The notes under the pieces are model-generated. The model saw only the letters and a program-made list of their open reading frames with translations, was not told where the DNA came from and ran no database searches. A DNA stretch of 64,000 nt from JAWXUU01 sp044426085. GTDB taxonomy: Bacteria; Bacillota; Clostridia; Christensenellales; CAMQZB01. The translations under genes and the position numbers were made by a program. Below, in pieces: positions 52,440-60,965 of this stretch. Position 1 is the first letter of the stretch. The number at the start of each line of letters is the position of its first letter. The stretch spans positions 78,902-142,901 of the forward strand of contig JAWXUU010000004.1 in assembly GCA_044426085.1 (NCBI GenBank), in the 5' to 3' direction.

Positions 52440-54392
52440 TTATATTGAAACTGTACTTTCTTTCATTTTGCCACTTCTGTATGCTTCAAGCAGTTTTTCT
52501 AGGTAGGAAATTTTCTCTTTTATCTCTTGTCCGTCATCAGTTTCGCCAACTGTGATTCTTCTGTCTGAACGTTCGAAAACGTTGACTGTGGAGTGGATAT
52601 CCATATTGCTTTTTATCGCGTCTTCTGTGGTTGTGAATTCGTTGTGGGCGCACAGACGCATGCCCCAAGAATTATAAATCAAAGTGTAGCCAGAAATGCC
52701 TGTCGCCTTGTGGAATTTCTTGCAAAAACCACCGTCGATAACGATAATTTTGCCACCGCCCTTAAGCGGACTTTCACCTTCGATACTCTTCACGGGAACG
52801 TGGCCGTTCACGATGTGGGATAGGGTTTTATCAAGGTCAAATTCTGTTGCTATGCTTTCGAATGTTTTAGGATTGTTATAGAGTTTGTAGTAGGCATTTT
52901 TTTCTTCCACTTTCAACGCTTTTTCACTGAGCAAAAGGTTTTCAAACGTTGCCATTTTGCTTCTGCCAAACAGCGGTGATTTGCTTCCGCACCACAAATA
53001 CCAGCAGAAATCTTCACCTTCTTGCTTGTGGGCTTGGTTGCGAGAATAAAACGCTCGCCTTGCCATTTTGTCACAATAATCCATATATGACTTGCCTGAA
53101 ACTATTTCGCCATTTTTTGTTTCAAATCGCATGAAAGAGCCATCTTCAAGCATTGGTATTGCACCGTGGAACAGCAAATTTTTGTTGTGAATCAGATATA
53201 AGCTTCCGTTTTCATACAAGAAACGCATGTGAGATTTCAAACGCTCGCTTGAAACAAATCCGCGGGAAATTTTTTGCAAAACTGCGTTTTCTTCTTTTGA
53301 GAGTTTATATGGATTGTTTATATCAAGCGTTGGAAAATCGCCATCGGAAATTGAATAATCCACACCATTTATTTCAACTGTTTTGTTTTCGATGTTAATC
53401 TTTTCAAGCAGATTCCTTTCCTTCATTTCAAAGTTTGGATTTCTTTTGATAATCTCCCCTTCAAGCTTGAACATGATAACCGCAATTGCCTTTCGCATAA
53501 GCGCCATTTCCAATTGGTCTTCGCTGGGCGATATATCTTTTGGGAAAAAGCAATCTGCGTTTTTATACGTTGATTTTGCAAACACCATAAGTGGGCGAAG
53601 AGAAACGCCGTAGCCGACTTCTAGAACTTCCGTGTTGTTATACGTGAGTGACAAGTTGATAACATTTGCCATGCAAGCTTTGCTTCCTGATGCCGCGCCC
53701 ATCCACACGATATCATGGTTGCCCCATTGGATGTCGCACGCTTGGTGGGTCATCAGCAAATCAAGGATATCATCGGGGTGTTCGCCCCTGTCATATATGT
53801 CGCCGACGATGTGCAATCTTGCAACCGTCAACTTTTTGATTACCGTTGCAATAGACATTATAAATTCGCTTTGCATGTTGCAATCAATGATTGTGTCCAC
53901 AATGTTGCTGTGGTATTCTTGTGAATTATATCCGCACCTTTCGCCGTGAAGAAATTCTTCAAAAAGCCACTGCTTTGATTTTGGCAAAAGTTTTCGCACT
54001 TTTGAACGAGAATATTTATAAGACACCATTTCGCAAATTTTTATTAGTGTGTCGATAGTTTGTTTATACCAATCGCGAGAGAGTTTTTTTCTTGATTCAA
54101 GTTCGCGGATTTTGCGTTTTGGATAGTAGATTATCGTTGCGATTGTCTGCTTTTCTTCTTCTGAAACAGTGTTTCCAAGCAACATATCCACCTTTTCACG
54201 AACCACGCCAGAACAATTGTTTATTATGTGGTTGAATGCTTCATATTCGCCGTGAAGGTCGCTCATGAAATGCTCTGTTCCCTTTGGCAGTGAACAAATT
54301 GCTTTCAAATTTATTATCTCTGAAGAAACTTCAGAAATATTTTTATACTGTTGAGAAAGAATTTTCAGAACCATTTCTTGATTGTTTTTCAC
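52440..54392 (-). CDS. fbp: Fructose-1,6-bisphosphatase, class III
   Basis: A calcineurin-type phosphoesterase for gluconeogenesis, the FBPase class of Firmicutes. The protein, about 650 aa, has FMSDLHGEYEAF, VGDIYDRGEHPDDILD, QWGNHDIVWMG and GHVPVKSIEGE, all metal-binding phosphatase motifs. Several GTG codons lie near the start. I chose 54392, seven bases after GGGTGGG; 54395 or the ATG at 54374 are possible. Confidence 0.93.
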   Translation of the reverse strand: MKNNQEMVLKILSQQYKNISEVSSEIINLKAICSLPKGTEHFMSDLHGEYEAFNHIINNCSGVVREKVDMLLGNTVSEEEKQTIATIIYYPKRKIRELESRKKLSRDWYKQTIDTLIKICEMVSYKYSRSKVRKLLPKSKQWLFEEFLHGERCGYNSQEYHSNIVDTIIDCNMQSEFIMSIATVIKKLTVARLHIVGDIYDRGEHPDDILDLLMTHQACDIQWGNHDIVWMGAASGSKACMANVINLSLTYNNTEVLEVGYGVSLRPLMVFAKSTYKNADCFFPKDISPSEDQLEMALMRKAIAVIMFKLEGEIIKRNPNFEMKERNLLEKINIENKTVEINGVDYSISDGDFPTLDINNPYKLSKEENAVLQKISRGFVSSERLKSHMRFLYENGSLYLIHNKNLLFHGAIPMLEDGSFMRFETKNGEIVSGKSYMDYCDKMARRAFYSRNQAHKQEGEDFCWYLWCGSKSPLFGRSKMATFENLLLSEKALKVEEKNAYYKLYNNPKTFESIATEFDLDKTLSHIVNGHVPVKSIEGESPLKGGGKIIVIDGGFCKKFHKATGISGYTLIYNSWGMRLCAHNEFTTTEDAIKSNMDIHSTVNVFERSDRRITVGETDDGQEIKEKISYLEKLLEAYRSGKMKESTVSI

Positions 54393-54514
54393 CACTATTC
54401 CCACCCGCTTTTTTATTAATAATACTATATAAAAACCGAAATGTCAATTGCTATTTTAAATTTATGTTTACACACACAATGATTTATCTTTATATCCACA
54501 ATGCCCAAAATAAA

Positions 54515-54537
54515 AAAGGCAACATGACGTCGCCTTT
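54515..54537 (-). terminator. Terminator downstream of the Gfo/Idh gene
   Basis: AAAGGCAAC pairs with GTCGCCTTT (one mismatch) over a 5-nt loop, followed by T6 on the minus strand. Confidence 0.65.
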
Positions 54538-54539
54538 CA

Positions 54540-54604
54540 TTTTTTATTTATTTACTTTTTTATTTATTTACTTTTTTATTTATTCACTTTTTTTATTTAT
54601 TCAC
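54540..54604. repeat. Four tandem 16-bp repeats
   Basis: Units of TTTTTTATTTATTTAC or TTTTTTATTTATTCAC of 16-17 bp lie between the Gfo/Idh gene's stop and its terminator. Confidence 0.75.
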
Positions 54605-54608
54605 GTTT

Positions 54609-55568
54609 TTATTCAAAGCTATAACCAATTTGCGTTCTAGCATTTTGCATGATTTCTATCGCGGTTTTTGTGAGGTCGCGATATTGTTGAGCTTTTTCTG
54701 GGTTGTTTGCAACTTCATCCATCATGTTGATTTCAAATATCATGTTGTTATCTTCTGTTTCGCAGATAAATTCTTCTTCACTTTCGCCACGCTTCACAAC
54801 AAAGCTTTTTGGCTTTGACGTGCTTTGGAAAAGTATGCTGGCATTTTCGCCTGATATTTCGTTTAGTTGATAGCAATAAGCCACCTTGCCGTAGCTTAAA
54901 ACAACTTCAAACCCGTCGTACTGACACAAAAGTGTGCCTTGGATATCGATGTGGTCGGGAATGATTTCCGCTGTTGCCTTATATGATTTTGGCGTGCCAA
55001 ACAACATCAACATAACTGCAATTGCATAAACACCAAGGTCTATCATTGCGCCGTTGCCGAATTCTTTGACAAAAGCATTTTCTATTATTCCTTTTTTGAA
55101 GTTATCATATCTGCTGCTGTATTGGCAAAAGCTTAGCATGCATCTTCTTATTTTTCCGATGTTTGCCATTTCCTTTTTCATCTTTTCATACGTTGGCAAA
55201 AAATGCGGACGCATTGCTTCAAGGAAAGCCAAGTTATTTTTCTTTGCGATACCTTCCAAAATTTCAAATTCCTGAGTTGTGATTGTTGCGGGCTTTTCCA
55301 AAAGAAGGTGTTTGCCACTTTCTAAAACTTGTTTGCCTTGGGAAAAATGAAGCGAGTTTGGCGTTGCAATATAAACTCCTTCCACTTCTTTATTTTCAAG
55401 CATTTCTGCAAAATCCGTGTGCAATGTTTTTATTTTCCATGCATTTTGGAAAACTTTGCCCGTTTCTTCCTTTCTCGAATAAACCGCAACGATTTCGCTT
55501 TTTGTGTTTGATATTGCCTGTGCGAAACTGTCTGATATAAAATTTGTGCCAACAACTGCGTATTTCAT
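54609..55568 (-). CDS. Gfo/Idh/MocA-family oxidoreductase
   Basis: A 319-aa NAD(P)-dependent dehydrogenase, probably for a sugar or cyclitol. The N-terminal Rossmann fold starts MKYAVVGTNFISDSFAQAI with a variant GxxxxxxxF; the family motif EKPATITTQEFE (EKP) and the GNGAMIDLGVYAI catalytic segment with Asp are present. TTAAGGTGACAAT precedes the ATG. It lies 9 bp after the DUF1904 gene. Confidence 0.88.
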   Translation of the reverse strand: MKYAVVGTNFISDSFAQAISNTKSEIVAVYSRKEETGKVFQNAWKIKTLHTDFAEMLENKEVEGVYIATPNSLHFSQGKQVLESGKHLLLEKPATITTQEFEILEGIAKKNNLAFLEAMRPHFLPTYEKMKKEMANIGKIRRCMLSFCQYSSRYDNFKKGIIENAFVKEFGNGAMIDLGVYAIAVMLMLFGTPKSYKATAEIIPDHIDIQGTLLCQYDGFEVVLSYGKVAYCYQLNEISGENASILFQSTSKPKSFVVKRGESEEEFICETEDNNMIFEINMMDEVANNPEKAQQYRDLTKTAIEIMQNARTQIGYSFE

Positions 55569-55577
55569 ATTGTCACC

Positions 55578-55922
55578 TTAATAATGCACGCCGTTTGCAT
55601 AGTAGTTTTTTGCAACAAGCATGATAAAATTCATTTTGACTGTTTGGATTCTTTCAAGACCAAGCTGACTGTTTCCAAGCGTTGCTTTTGTCAAAATCCC
55701 TGCAACCTTTTCTTGGATTTCTTCACCTTTATCAAACCATTCAACGGTGATATAGCAAAAATTATCAAGTTTTTCTGATCCGCGATATAGATTTTCGTCA
55801 CCCGCAAAAAACGTGAGTGCTGTTTGTGGCAAGTTCATCACGCTTGCAAGCTCGTTTGTTAGTAGATTTGAAAGAGTGGAAACTGTTTCTTTCGAAACTC
55901 CGCTTATTCTTATATTTGGCAT
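55578..55922 (-). CDS. DUF1904 (tautomerase-fold) protein
   Basis: A 114-aa protein starting MPNIRISGVSKETVSTL, with the N-terminal Pro after Met and the strand VEWFDKGEEIQEKVAGIL. This layout matches DUF1904, a tautomerase/MIF-like fold. Catalytic activity is unknown. AAGGAGAATAACT precedes the ATG. It is likely cotranscribed with the Gfo/Idh gene. Confidence 0.8.
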   Translation of the reverse strand: MPNIRISGVSKETVSTLSNLLTNELASVMNLPQTALTFFAGDENLYRGSEKLDNFCYITVEWFDKGEEIQEKVAGILTKATLGNSQLGLERIQTVKMNFIMLVAKNYYANGVHY

Positions 55923-55949
55923 AGTTATTCTCCTTATCTATTTTCTATA

Positions 55950-56405
55950 TTATGCAATGTATGCATTTGAAAGTTCACAATACGTGTACCCGTTCTCAAG
56001 GTAGGTTCTGAAGCTTCCCACCACGGTTATCACGTCGCCGACGGTTGGATATTCGCCATCTGAAAGTGCAAATTCCACACCTTGTTGACAACAATTTGTT
56101 GCATCAGTTATTATCACAAGATGATATGTGATTTCCGTTGTTGGGTCTTTATAGGCATAGTATTCACCGGTGATTTTCACGTTTTTTGACGTGTATTCAT
56201 CGGGGTTTAGAAGCATGTCATAAACGCTTGCGTAAATCATTGTTGTGCTAAGCTTTGTTAAATCGATATCCACTTCGCTTTCGGGCTCTACCACAGATTG
56301 CGTGCTTTGTGGGGCTTCTGTTGTGCTTGCTTGGGAAGTTTCACTGCAGGCAGTAGTGAAAATCATGGTTAATATTAAGATTGATAGGAGAAGATTTCTT
56401 TTCAT
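55950..56405 (-). CDS. Putative lipoprotein, OB-fold-like
   Basis: A 151-aa lipoprotein: signal peptide MKRNLLLSILILTMIFTTAC with lipobox Cys20, a Ser/Thr/Glu linker, then a compact domain beginning with a strand pattern (NVKITGEYYAY, GDVITVVGSFRTY) like OB-fold nucleic-acid-binding or tRNA-anticodon modules found in exported proteins. AAAAGGTGATAAT precedes the ATG. Confidence 0.75.
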   Translation of the reverse strand: MKRNLLLSILILTMIFTTACSETSQASTTEAPQSTQSVVEPESEVDIDLTKLSTTMIYASVYDMLLNPDEYTSKNVKITGEYYAYKDPTTEITYHLVIITDATNCCQQGVEFALSDGEYPTVGDVITVVGSFRTYLENGYTYCELSNAYIA

Positions 56406-56564
56406 ATTATCACCTTTTTAAAGTTTTATCATTTTAAACAACGGATAAATTACAGCTTATACAAAGCAAAAATTACAGTTTTTGTTATCGCTTTTTTATT
56501 AAGTTTAGCACACAAAAAGAGATTTGTCAATTTATGCTTTGCTTTTTATTTATTGTTTTTTTAT

Positions 56565-56593
56565 TTGACAAATTTCTGCGTTTGCAATATACT
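56565..56593 (+). promoter_or_regulatory. Sigma-A promoter of the thioesterase gene
   Basis: TTGACA (56565-56570), a 17-bp spacer and TATACT (56588-56593) lie 21 bp before the start. Confidence 0.8.
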
Positions 56594-56614
56594 TTTTATA
56601 TACAAGGAGATATT

Positions 56615-57310
56615 ATGGACGGATTTTTTATGAAGGAATATTATATTGAAAACTACATGTGCGATAAAAATTGCAACTTGCTTCCTAGCTACGCTTTGAA
56701 GCTTGTTCAGTCTGTTTCCACAGAGCACTGCGAAAACATGGGGGTTTATGAAAAAATTTCAGCGCGGGGGCAAGTTTTTTTGATTTCAAAGCAACTTTGC
56801 ACTTTCGAAAGGCAAATAAAGGCGGGGGAAACTGTTGTTTTGCACACCGCTCCAATTTCTACAACGCATGGGATTTTTCCACGTATGACTTATTTCAAAA
56901 GTGCGCAAGGCGAGCAAATTGGATGCTGCGACGCGAGATGGTTTTTGCTTGACACTACAAAAAAAAGACCTATGCGAAAATTGGATGACGATATTGATTT
57001 TCCTACTGTTCAAATGGATGTTGAAAAAATTGCTTTTCCCACATCGGAAACTGAGTTTTTACGCGACGAGGTCGTGCGGTATTCTCAGATCGATTCAAAT
57101 GGGCATTTGAATAACACGGAATATTTGAATTATCTTACCGACAGCGTTGGCGATTGTGAAATACGCAGTTTCCAAGTGAGTTACAAAAAGGAAATTCTTG
57201 GTGGAATCGTCAATCTTGAAATGGCAAGAATCGGCAATCAGGTTCATCTTGTTGGCTTCAGTAATGGAAATAAAAACTTTGAAATTTTGGCAGAGCTTGC
57301 GGAAAATTAG
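56615..57310 (+). CDS. Acyl-ACP thioesterase (FatA/FatB-like)
   Basis: A 231-aa double-hotdog thioesterase that frees fatty acids from acyl carrier protein. The N-terminal hotdog has LKLVQSVSTEHCENMG and the C-terminal one has YSQIDSNGHLNNTEYLNYL, with the catalytic Asn/His region. AAGGAGATATT precedes the ATG at 56615. It stands alone with a consensus promoter and a terminator. Confidence 0.87.
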   Translation: MDGFFMKEYYIENYMCDKNCNLLPSYALKLVQSVSTEHCENMGVYEKISARGQVFLISKQLCTFERQIKAGETVVLHTAPISTTHGIFPRMTYFKSAQGEQIGCCDARWFLLDTTKKRPMRKLDDDIDFPTVQMDVEKIAFPTSETEFLRDEVVRYSQIDSNGHLNNTEYLNYLTDSVGDCEIRSFQVSYKKEILGGIVNLEMARIGNQVHLVGFSNGNKNFEILAELAEN

Positions 57311-57365
57311 GATTTTATTTGATTTTGATTTAGTTTGATTTGATTTGATTTTATTTAGGAATATC

Positions 57366-57394
57366 AAAAGGCATTTCGTTTTGAAATGCCTTTT
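57366..57394. terminator. Terminator between the thioesterase and the membrane protein gene
   Basis: A 12-bp stem AAAAGGCATTTC/GAAATGCCTTTT with a 5-nt loop and T6 after it; usable in both directions. Confidence 0.85.
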
Positions 57395-57436
57395 TTGTTT
57401 GGTTGTGTTTTGGTTTTATTTAGATTTGGTTTTATT

Positions 57437-57976
57437 TTAGTGGTGATTGCAATTGCAATCGTGATCGTGACAGCTGCAGTTGTGTTTTTCGAACTCTGCA
57501 ATGTCTTCTTCTGTCACTTCAATATCGCTTTCATCTTCAAAGTTGTAATCGTCATATTCACCGCAATTGAAAGCTTCAACTTCCTCGTCGAGTTCTTTGC
57601 AAAGGGTTGGCAGAATGTTATCGATTTCATTTATTTTGAACACGAAATAAAGCAATGCTGCTATTGCGATAAAGAAATAGAACACAAAGGAATTATATCC
57701 CAAAAACCACACTGCAACGAATGCACATATGTATGCCAAAACGGCGATGACCGCTTGAACAAATTTGATTGCCTCGAGTTTTGACAACAGTTTTAGCGTT
57801 TTGAAATACAAAACAAGTGCGTTTGCAAGCGCCACGCCCGCAAATGATTTCAACGCAATATTGATTGCGAGAAAGGTTGTTGAAGTGGCATACATGTTGA
57901 GTAGTACTGCTATTCCCATCAAAATTGCGACGCAGATTTTTGTTATATGCTGGAATTTCCAATATCTATAGTTCAT
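57437..57976 (-). CDS. Membrane protein with His/Cys-rich tail
   Basis: A 179-aa protein with four membrane segments (about residues 12-30, 35-58, 74-95, 100-115), then an acidic cytosolic part and the C-terminal end HNCSCHDHDCNCNHH: 4 Cys and 5 His in 15 residues. The tail looks like a metal-binding site. The family is not recognised. The ATG at 57976 follows GAAGGTG and overlaps the DUF1653 gene by 11 bp. Confidence 0.78.
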   Translation of the reverse strand: MNYRYWKFQHITKICVAILMGIAVLLNMYATSTTFLAINIALKSFAGVALANALVLYFKTLKLLSKLEAIKFVQAVIAVLAYICAFVAVWFLGYNSFVFYFFIAIAALLYFVFKINEIDNILPTLCKELDEEVEAFNCGEYDDYNFEDESDIEVTEEDIAEFEKHNCSCHDHDCNCNHH

Positions 57977-58370
57977 TGTTTTCACCTTCTTCGTTTGCTT
58001 GTGTTTTTATTTTTGGCGGTTGTGGATTTTGATTGATTTTTGTTATCATTTCACCACTTTCAAGTGTATATTTTTCAAGGGTCGCTTCAAAAATGATACC
58101 CTCGCCATTTTTTGCGCGTGTGATGAACGCGTTGTATTCTTTTGTTGCTTGCGAAAGATTGAACTTTTCAGTTTTTTCAAATCGCGGGTATGTTTCGCCA
58201 TTTTTTTGGCAGATTTCAAAAAATACTTCGGGGGTTCTGAGCCAATAGCTGTCGGATTTTTCAGATAGGTATAAAACCATTTCTTCTCCGCCCAAATCGA
58301 CGTTGCAAATAAGTTTATACTGCCCGCCTTTGAAGTGTTTATATTTGCCAGAATGCTTGAAAATGTTCAT
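57966..58370 (-). CDS. DUF1653-containing protein
   Basis: A 134-aa protein. The N-terminal 65 residues (KHFKGGQYKLICNVDLGG, VLYLSEKSDSYWLRTPEVFF, YPRFE) match the DUF1653 fold, of unknown function. The C-terminal part is charged and Pro/Gln-rich. AGGAAGAAACG precedes the ATG at 58370; the 11-codon extension upstream is rejected. Confidence 0.8.
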   Translation of the reverse strand: MNIFKHSGKYKHFKGGQYKLICNVDLGGEEMVLYLSEKSDSYWLRTPEVFFEICQKNGETYPRFEKTEKFNLSQATKEYNAFITRAKNGEGIIFEATLEKYTLESGEMITKINQNPQPPKIKTQANEEGENNEL

Positions 58371-58491
58371 CGTTTCTTCCTTTTTTTGATAATTATACCA
58401 CAATTTTTATCCGCAATCAACACTAGGGATATTTATTACGAGAAAATTTACACAAACATTGCCGATATTTTTGTTTTTACATTACAAACAT

Positions 58492-58520
58492 TTGACAAAC
58501 CCCGCTTTCTTGCGTATAAT
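58492..58520 (+). promoter_or_regulatory. Promoter of tRNA-Leu
   Basis: TTGACA (58492-58497), a 17-bp spacer and TATAAT (58515-58520), both perfect, lie 21 bp before the tRNA 5' end. Confidence 0.88.
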
Positions 58521-58541
58521 ATAGTAAGTTTCATAGATTAT

Positions 58542-58625
58542 GCGACTGTGCTGGAATAGGCAGACAGGCACGTTTGAGGGGCGTGTGTGATTCACGTATG
58601 GGTTCAAGTCCCATCAGTCGCACCA
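58542..58625 (+). tRNA. tRNA-Leu (anticodon GAG), CCA encoded
   Basis: The acceptor stem GCGACTG pairs with CAGTCGC, and the D arm has the leucine-type AGGCAGACAGG. The anticodon loop is TTGAGGG (GAG) on the stem CACGT/GCGTG, followed by a long variable arm (GTGATTCAC) and the T arm ATGGGTTCAAGTCCCAT. It is the integration site of the adjacent element; its 3' part from 58574 is repeated at 63848-63927. Confidence 0.95.
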
Positions 58626-58652
58626 TTATCGATGAGCCGATATCGAGAGAAG
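58574..58652 (+). repeat. attL: 3' part of tRNA-Leu plus downstream 27 bp
   Basis: Matches 63848-63927. The first 15 bp (58574-58588) are identical, the variable arm differs with one 1-bp indel, the next 21 bp are identical (58596-58616), one base differs, and the last 35 bp (58618-58652) are identical. It runs past the tRNA end into the sequence before the terminator. Confidence 0.92.
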
Positions 58653-58681
58653 ATACTTTTTTCCATGAAAGTGTCTTTTTT
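58651..58681 (+). terminator. Terminator of tRNA-Leu
   Basis: GATACTTT pairs with AAAGTGTC (one G-T pair) around a loop, followed by T6. It overlaps the end of attL by two bases. Confidence 0.75.
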
Positions 58682-58804
58682 TGTACCCATTTTTAGGGGG
58701 TTTCAAGGCTTTTTTGCTTTTTTCGTGTAATTTTAAGCGTAAAAAAATGGAGGTGTTAACCCCCATTTATGATACTTATATTTTATTGTTTCAACGTGGG
58801 AGCG

Positions 58805-58834
58805 TACCCACATTTTACCCACAACATACCCACA
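58805..58834. promoter_or_regulatory. Three TACCCACA repeats at 11-bp period, candidate integrase arm sites
   Basis: Copies at 58805-58812, 58816-58823 and 58827-58834 stand one helical turn apart just past the integrase stop. A TACCCA also occurs at 58684. At the other end two inverted copies, TGGGTA at 63762-63767 and TGTGGGTA at 63771-63778, are again 11 bp apart. That arrangement is typical of integrase arm-binding sites. Confidence 0.65.
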
Positions 58835-58835
58835 G

Positions 58836-59816
58836 TTATATTTTGAACTTTTTTGACTCTTCCACGGAGTAGCTGTCTTGCACGTGAGTATAGATATTTG
58901 ATGTTGTTTCAAGGCTAGAATGTCCGAGCCATTTTTGTACTACTTTAATATTAATACCACATTCCACGCACCGAGTGGCGAAAGTGTGGCGGAGGTCATG
59001 CAGTTTGTGATTGTCGCAAAATTTCTTGAATACTCTTGTGGGTCTTTGGGGGTTGTATGGGAAAACATATTCGCCGTGAAGCTTCTTTTCTTTTTGTCGG
59101 TTCAATATTTCTTCGGTGTCTTTCATGAATGGAACAACACGAATATTTTGCAATGTCTTTTTTGCCGTTTTGGTTGAGCGCAATATTAATGATTTGTTTT
59201 CAAAATTAACATCATCCCAAAACATATAAAGTGCTTCATTTCTTCTTGCACCTGTATTGAGATAGAAAAGAAATAACTCTTCAAGTTCGTTGCCCTTGAT
59301 TGTGCTTTTGAAAGCTGTTATTTCTTTATTGCTTAGTGCTTCCCCTTGTTTGTATCTATGCCGTGGAACTTCCACAGCTTCAATAATATTTCGCCGTGTG
59401 TAGCCAAGTTGGTGAGCCTTTCGCAGTGCTTGTTTTAAGATGTCATATGTAAATTTTTTTGAACGGCTTGACTCAATAGCGTTTAATTCCTTTTGCACAT
59501 CTAGTGCAGTTAGTAAGAAAAGAGATTTTCTTTTGAGCCTATCGGAAATGTGGTTCTTCATCGTATTTTGGTCTATTGCTATCGTTCGTGGAGCAATATT
59601 TGGTTTTTTATAAATGTCAAACCATTCAATGAGCCAAGCACAAAGTGTTCTAACGTTTGTATCTTCTTCAAGTTCGATACCAATATCATCAAGATAACAT
59701 TTTAGTTTGTAGCGTGCCTCGTGTTCGGTCTTTCCGTATTTTGACACTGCTTTGTTTTCAACACGGCAGCGTGCTTCAAATGTTCCGTTTTTTCGTTGTC
59801 TTATGTTTGCTTTCAT
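58836..59816 (-). CDS. int: Tyrosine-type site-specific integrase
   Basis: A 326-aa phage/ICE-type tyrosine recombinase. It has an N-terminal AP2-like arm-binding domain (RQRKNGTFEARCRV), a SAM-like core-binding domain (about 60-150) and a catalytic domain with the first Arg in LNTGARRNEAL, HDLRHTFATR (His-x-x-Arg), LGHSSLETTSNIYTHV (His and nucleophile Tyr). The ATG at 59816 follows GAGGAACG; an in-frame ATG eight codons up is within the hairpin and rejected. It lies next to attL, as usual for tRNA-integrating elements. Confidence 0.96.
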   Translation of the reverse strand: MKANIRQRKNGTFEARCRVENKAVSKYGKTEHEARYKLKCYLDDIGIELEEDTNVRTLCAWLIEWFDIYKKPNIAPRTIAIDQNTMKNHISDRLKRKSLFLLTALDVQKELNAIESSRSKKFTYDILKQALRKAHQLGYTRRNIIEAVEVPRHRYKQGEALSNKEITAFKSTIKGNELEELFLFYLNTGARRNEALYMFWDDVNFENKSLILRSTKTAKKTLQNIRVVPFMKDTEEILNRQKEKKLHGEYVFPYNPQRPTRVFKKFCDNHKLHDLRHTFATRCVECGINIKVVQKWLGHSSLETTSNIYTHVQDSYSVEESKKFKI

Positions 59817-59821
59817 CGTTC

Positions 59822-59887
59822 CTCTTTGCCGTTCTAGCACAGCTTCATTCGTTTGAACTCATTCCGCTGATCTAGAACGGCAAAGAG
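59822..59887 (-). promoter_or_regulatory. 16-bp inverted repeat between rep and int, covering the int ribosome site
   Basis: CTCTTTGCCGTTCTAG and CTAGAACGGCAAAGAG (59822-59837 and 59872-59887) are perfectly complementary, with a 34-nt loop. In the mRNA the 5' arm holds the last codons and stop of rep, and the 3' arm holds the AAAGAGG ribosome site of int. No U-tract follows. Confidence 0.85.
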
Positions 59888-60858
59888 TCACTATCTATAT
59901 CTAGTGGTATCATGGTTTGCATGGTTGTTTTTTGTGATTCGTTAACTATGCCTGTACCATTGTAGTTTAATATTTTGTGTATTCTTCGTTTGAATGCTTG
60001 CCACGTTTCTTCACGTTCTTTAAGAAGTTTGCTATATTGTTCGTGAATTGGAATATTTGAAAGTATAAATACTTTCGTATAGCAAGCCACCTTGTTTGCA
60101 TATCTGCATGGAAGTTCAAGAGGGTAGCCGTCAAGTAAGTTGAGCATTTGTTCAATTTTGAGAGAGGAGCGAAACTCCTCGAAGATAACAACATCTTGAC
60201 CAAGGTAGCTATCGAATGGGTGTGAATAATCGGTGACACGAAAAACGTTTTCATATCCGTATTTTTCCATTACGCCACGAGTTTTACCCGTTGCGGTTTT
60301 GCCGTATATGTAAGTTACTTCTAAAGTGCGCCAAGTTTTTTTATAAGTGTCAAATTTTACTACTTGACGCGCTTTATCAATCTTTTCTATTTGCAAGAGA
60401 TATTGGGGTGATTGTTCTAAAATTTCATAGTTACTAGCACCAGCCTTAATAAGGTCATATAAATCATCAATATCGTTTCGTTTACCTTGTCTTTCGATTG
60501 GAAGCTCTCCCCATTCCTCGAATGTGTCTTTGAGGTTGGTTTCTTCTTTCTTTGTGCCTTTGTTCTTTCCCTCTTTGCGGATATAGTCGCGCACTTGCTG
60601 TGCTGTGCCGTTTGCTATGTCGATATGTTCAGTTTTGGTGAACTTCTTCAAAGTGGAAAGGCGGAAAGCGGTTGCAAAATGCAAATATAAGTGTGTGTGA
60701 TACATTTTGTTTTGCTCGCCTATTTCATCGCACATGCACCAATAAAGCAAACTTTTTGGGAGTGTTTCAAGCCATATCTTTATAGCTTCATGTGTGAACC
60801 CTTTTTTCTTGGGGTTATTGAATGTTATGAGATACTTTCTTGTATTGATATTTTCCAT
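59872..60858 (-). CDS. rep: CRESS-type replication initiator (HUH endonuclease plus SF3 helicase)
   Basis: A 328-aa rolling-circle initiator with the full motif set of eukaryotic CRESS-DNA virus Reps. Motif I is YLITFNNP (9-16), motif II HTHLYLHF (54-61, metal-binding H54 and H56), motif III DYIRKEG with nucleophile Tyr92 and Lys95, then WGELP. The helicase has Walker A GKTATGKT (186-193), Walker B VVIFEEFR (223-230) and motif C VFILSNIP (263-270). It is closest in layout to bacterial plasmid Reps of the pCRESS type; bacterial RCR plasmids of the pUB110 or pMV158 type lack the helicase. The ATG at 60858 was chosen because motif I follows it; the open frame to 61011 runs through the origin. 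The ribosome site is GAGG at 16 nt or GGAAAA at 6 nt. Confidence 0.95.
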   Translation of the reverse strand: MENINTRKYLITFNNPKKKGFTHEAIKIWLETLPKSLLYWCMCDEIGEQNKMYHTHLYLHFATAFRLSTLKKFTKTEHIDIANGTAQQVRDYIRKEGKNKGTKKEETNLKDTFEEWGELPIERQGKRNDIDDLYDLIKAGASNYEILEQSPQYLLQIEKIDKARQVVKFDTYKKTWRTLEVTYIYGKTATGKTRGVMEKYGYENVFRVTDYSHPFDSYLGQDVVIFEEFRSSLKIEQMLNLLDGYPLELPCRYANKVACYTKVFILSNIPIHEQYSKLLKEREETWQAFKRRIHKILNYNGTGIVNESQKTTMQTMIPLDIDSDSLPF

Positions 60859-60897
60859 TTTTCCATTTTTCCTCTTGTTTTTGACTGTTTTTATGCT

Positions 60898-60930
60898 TGT
60901 AGCAGACTTGTAGCAAAAGTAGTTGCTACA
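60898..60930. repeat. Distal iterons TGTAGCA
   Basis: TGTAGCA occurs at 60898-60904 and 60909-60915 (11-bp period), with an inverted TGCTACA at 60924-60930. The same heptamer abuts the origin stem, so these are probably Rep-binding sites. Confidence 0.7.
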
Positions 60931-60965
60931 AAAAAAGTGCCATTTCATGGGGGTTATAGGGGTCT

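Noticed and set aside
58574..58652. Integron attC or group I intron in the tRNA region
   Set aside because: The repeat is explained by tRNA-targeted integration; the tRNA-Leu is intact and no intron or attC fold is present.
59872..60858. IS200/IS605, IS91 or relaxase-type HUH enzyme
   Set aside because: An SF3 helicase domain follows the HUH domain, and the spacing of motifs I-III fits CRESS Reps; no transposon ends or oriT are seen.
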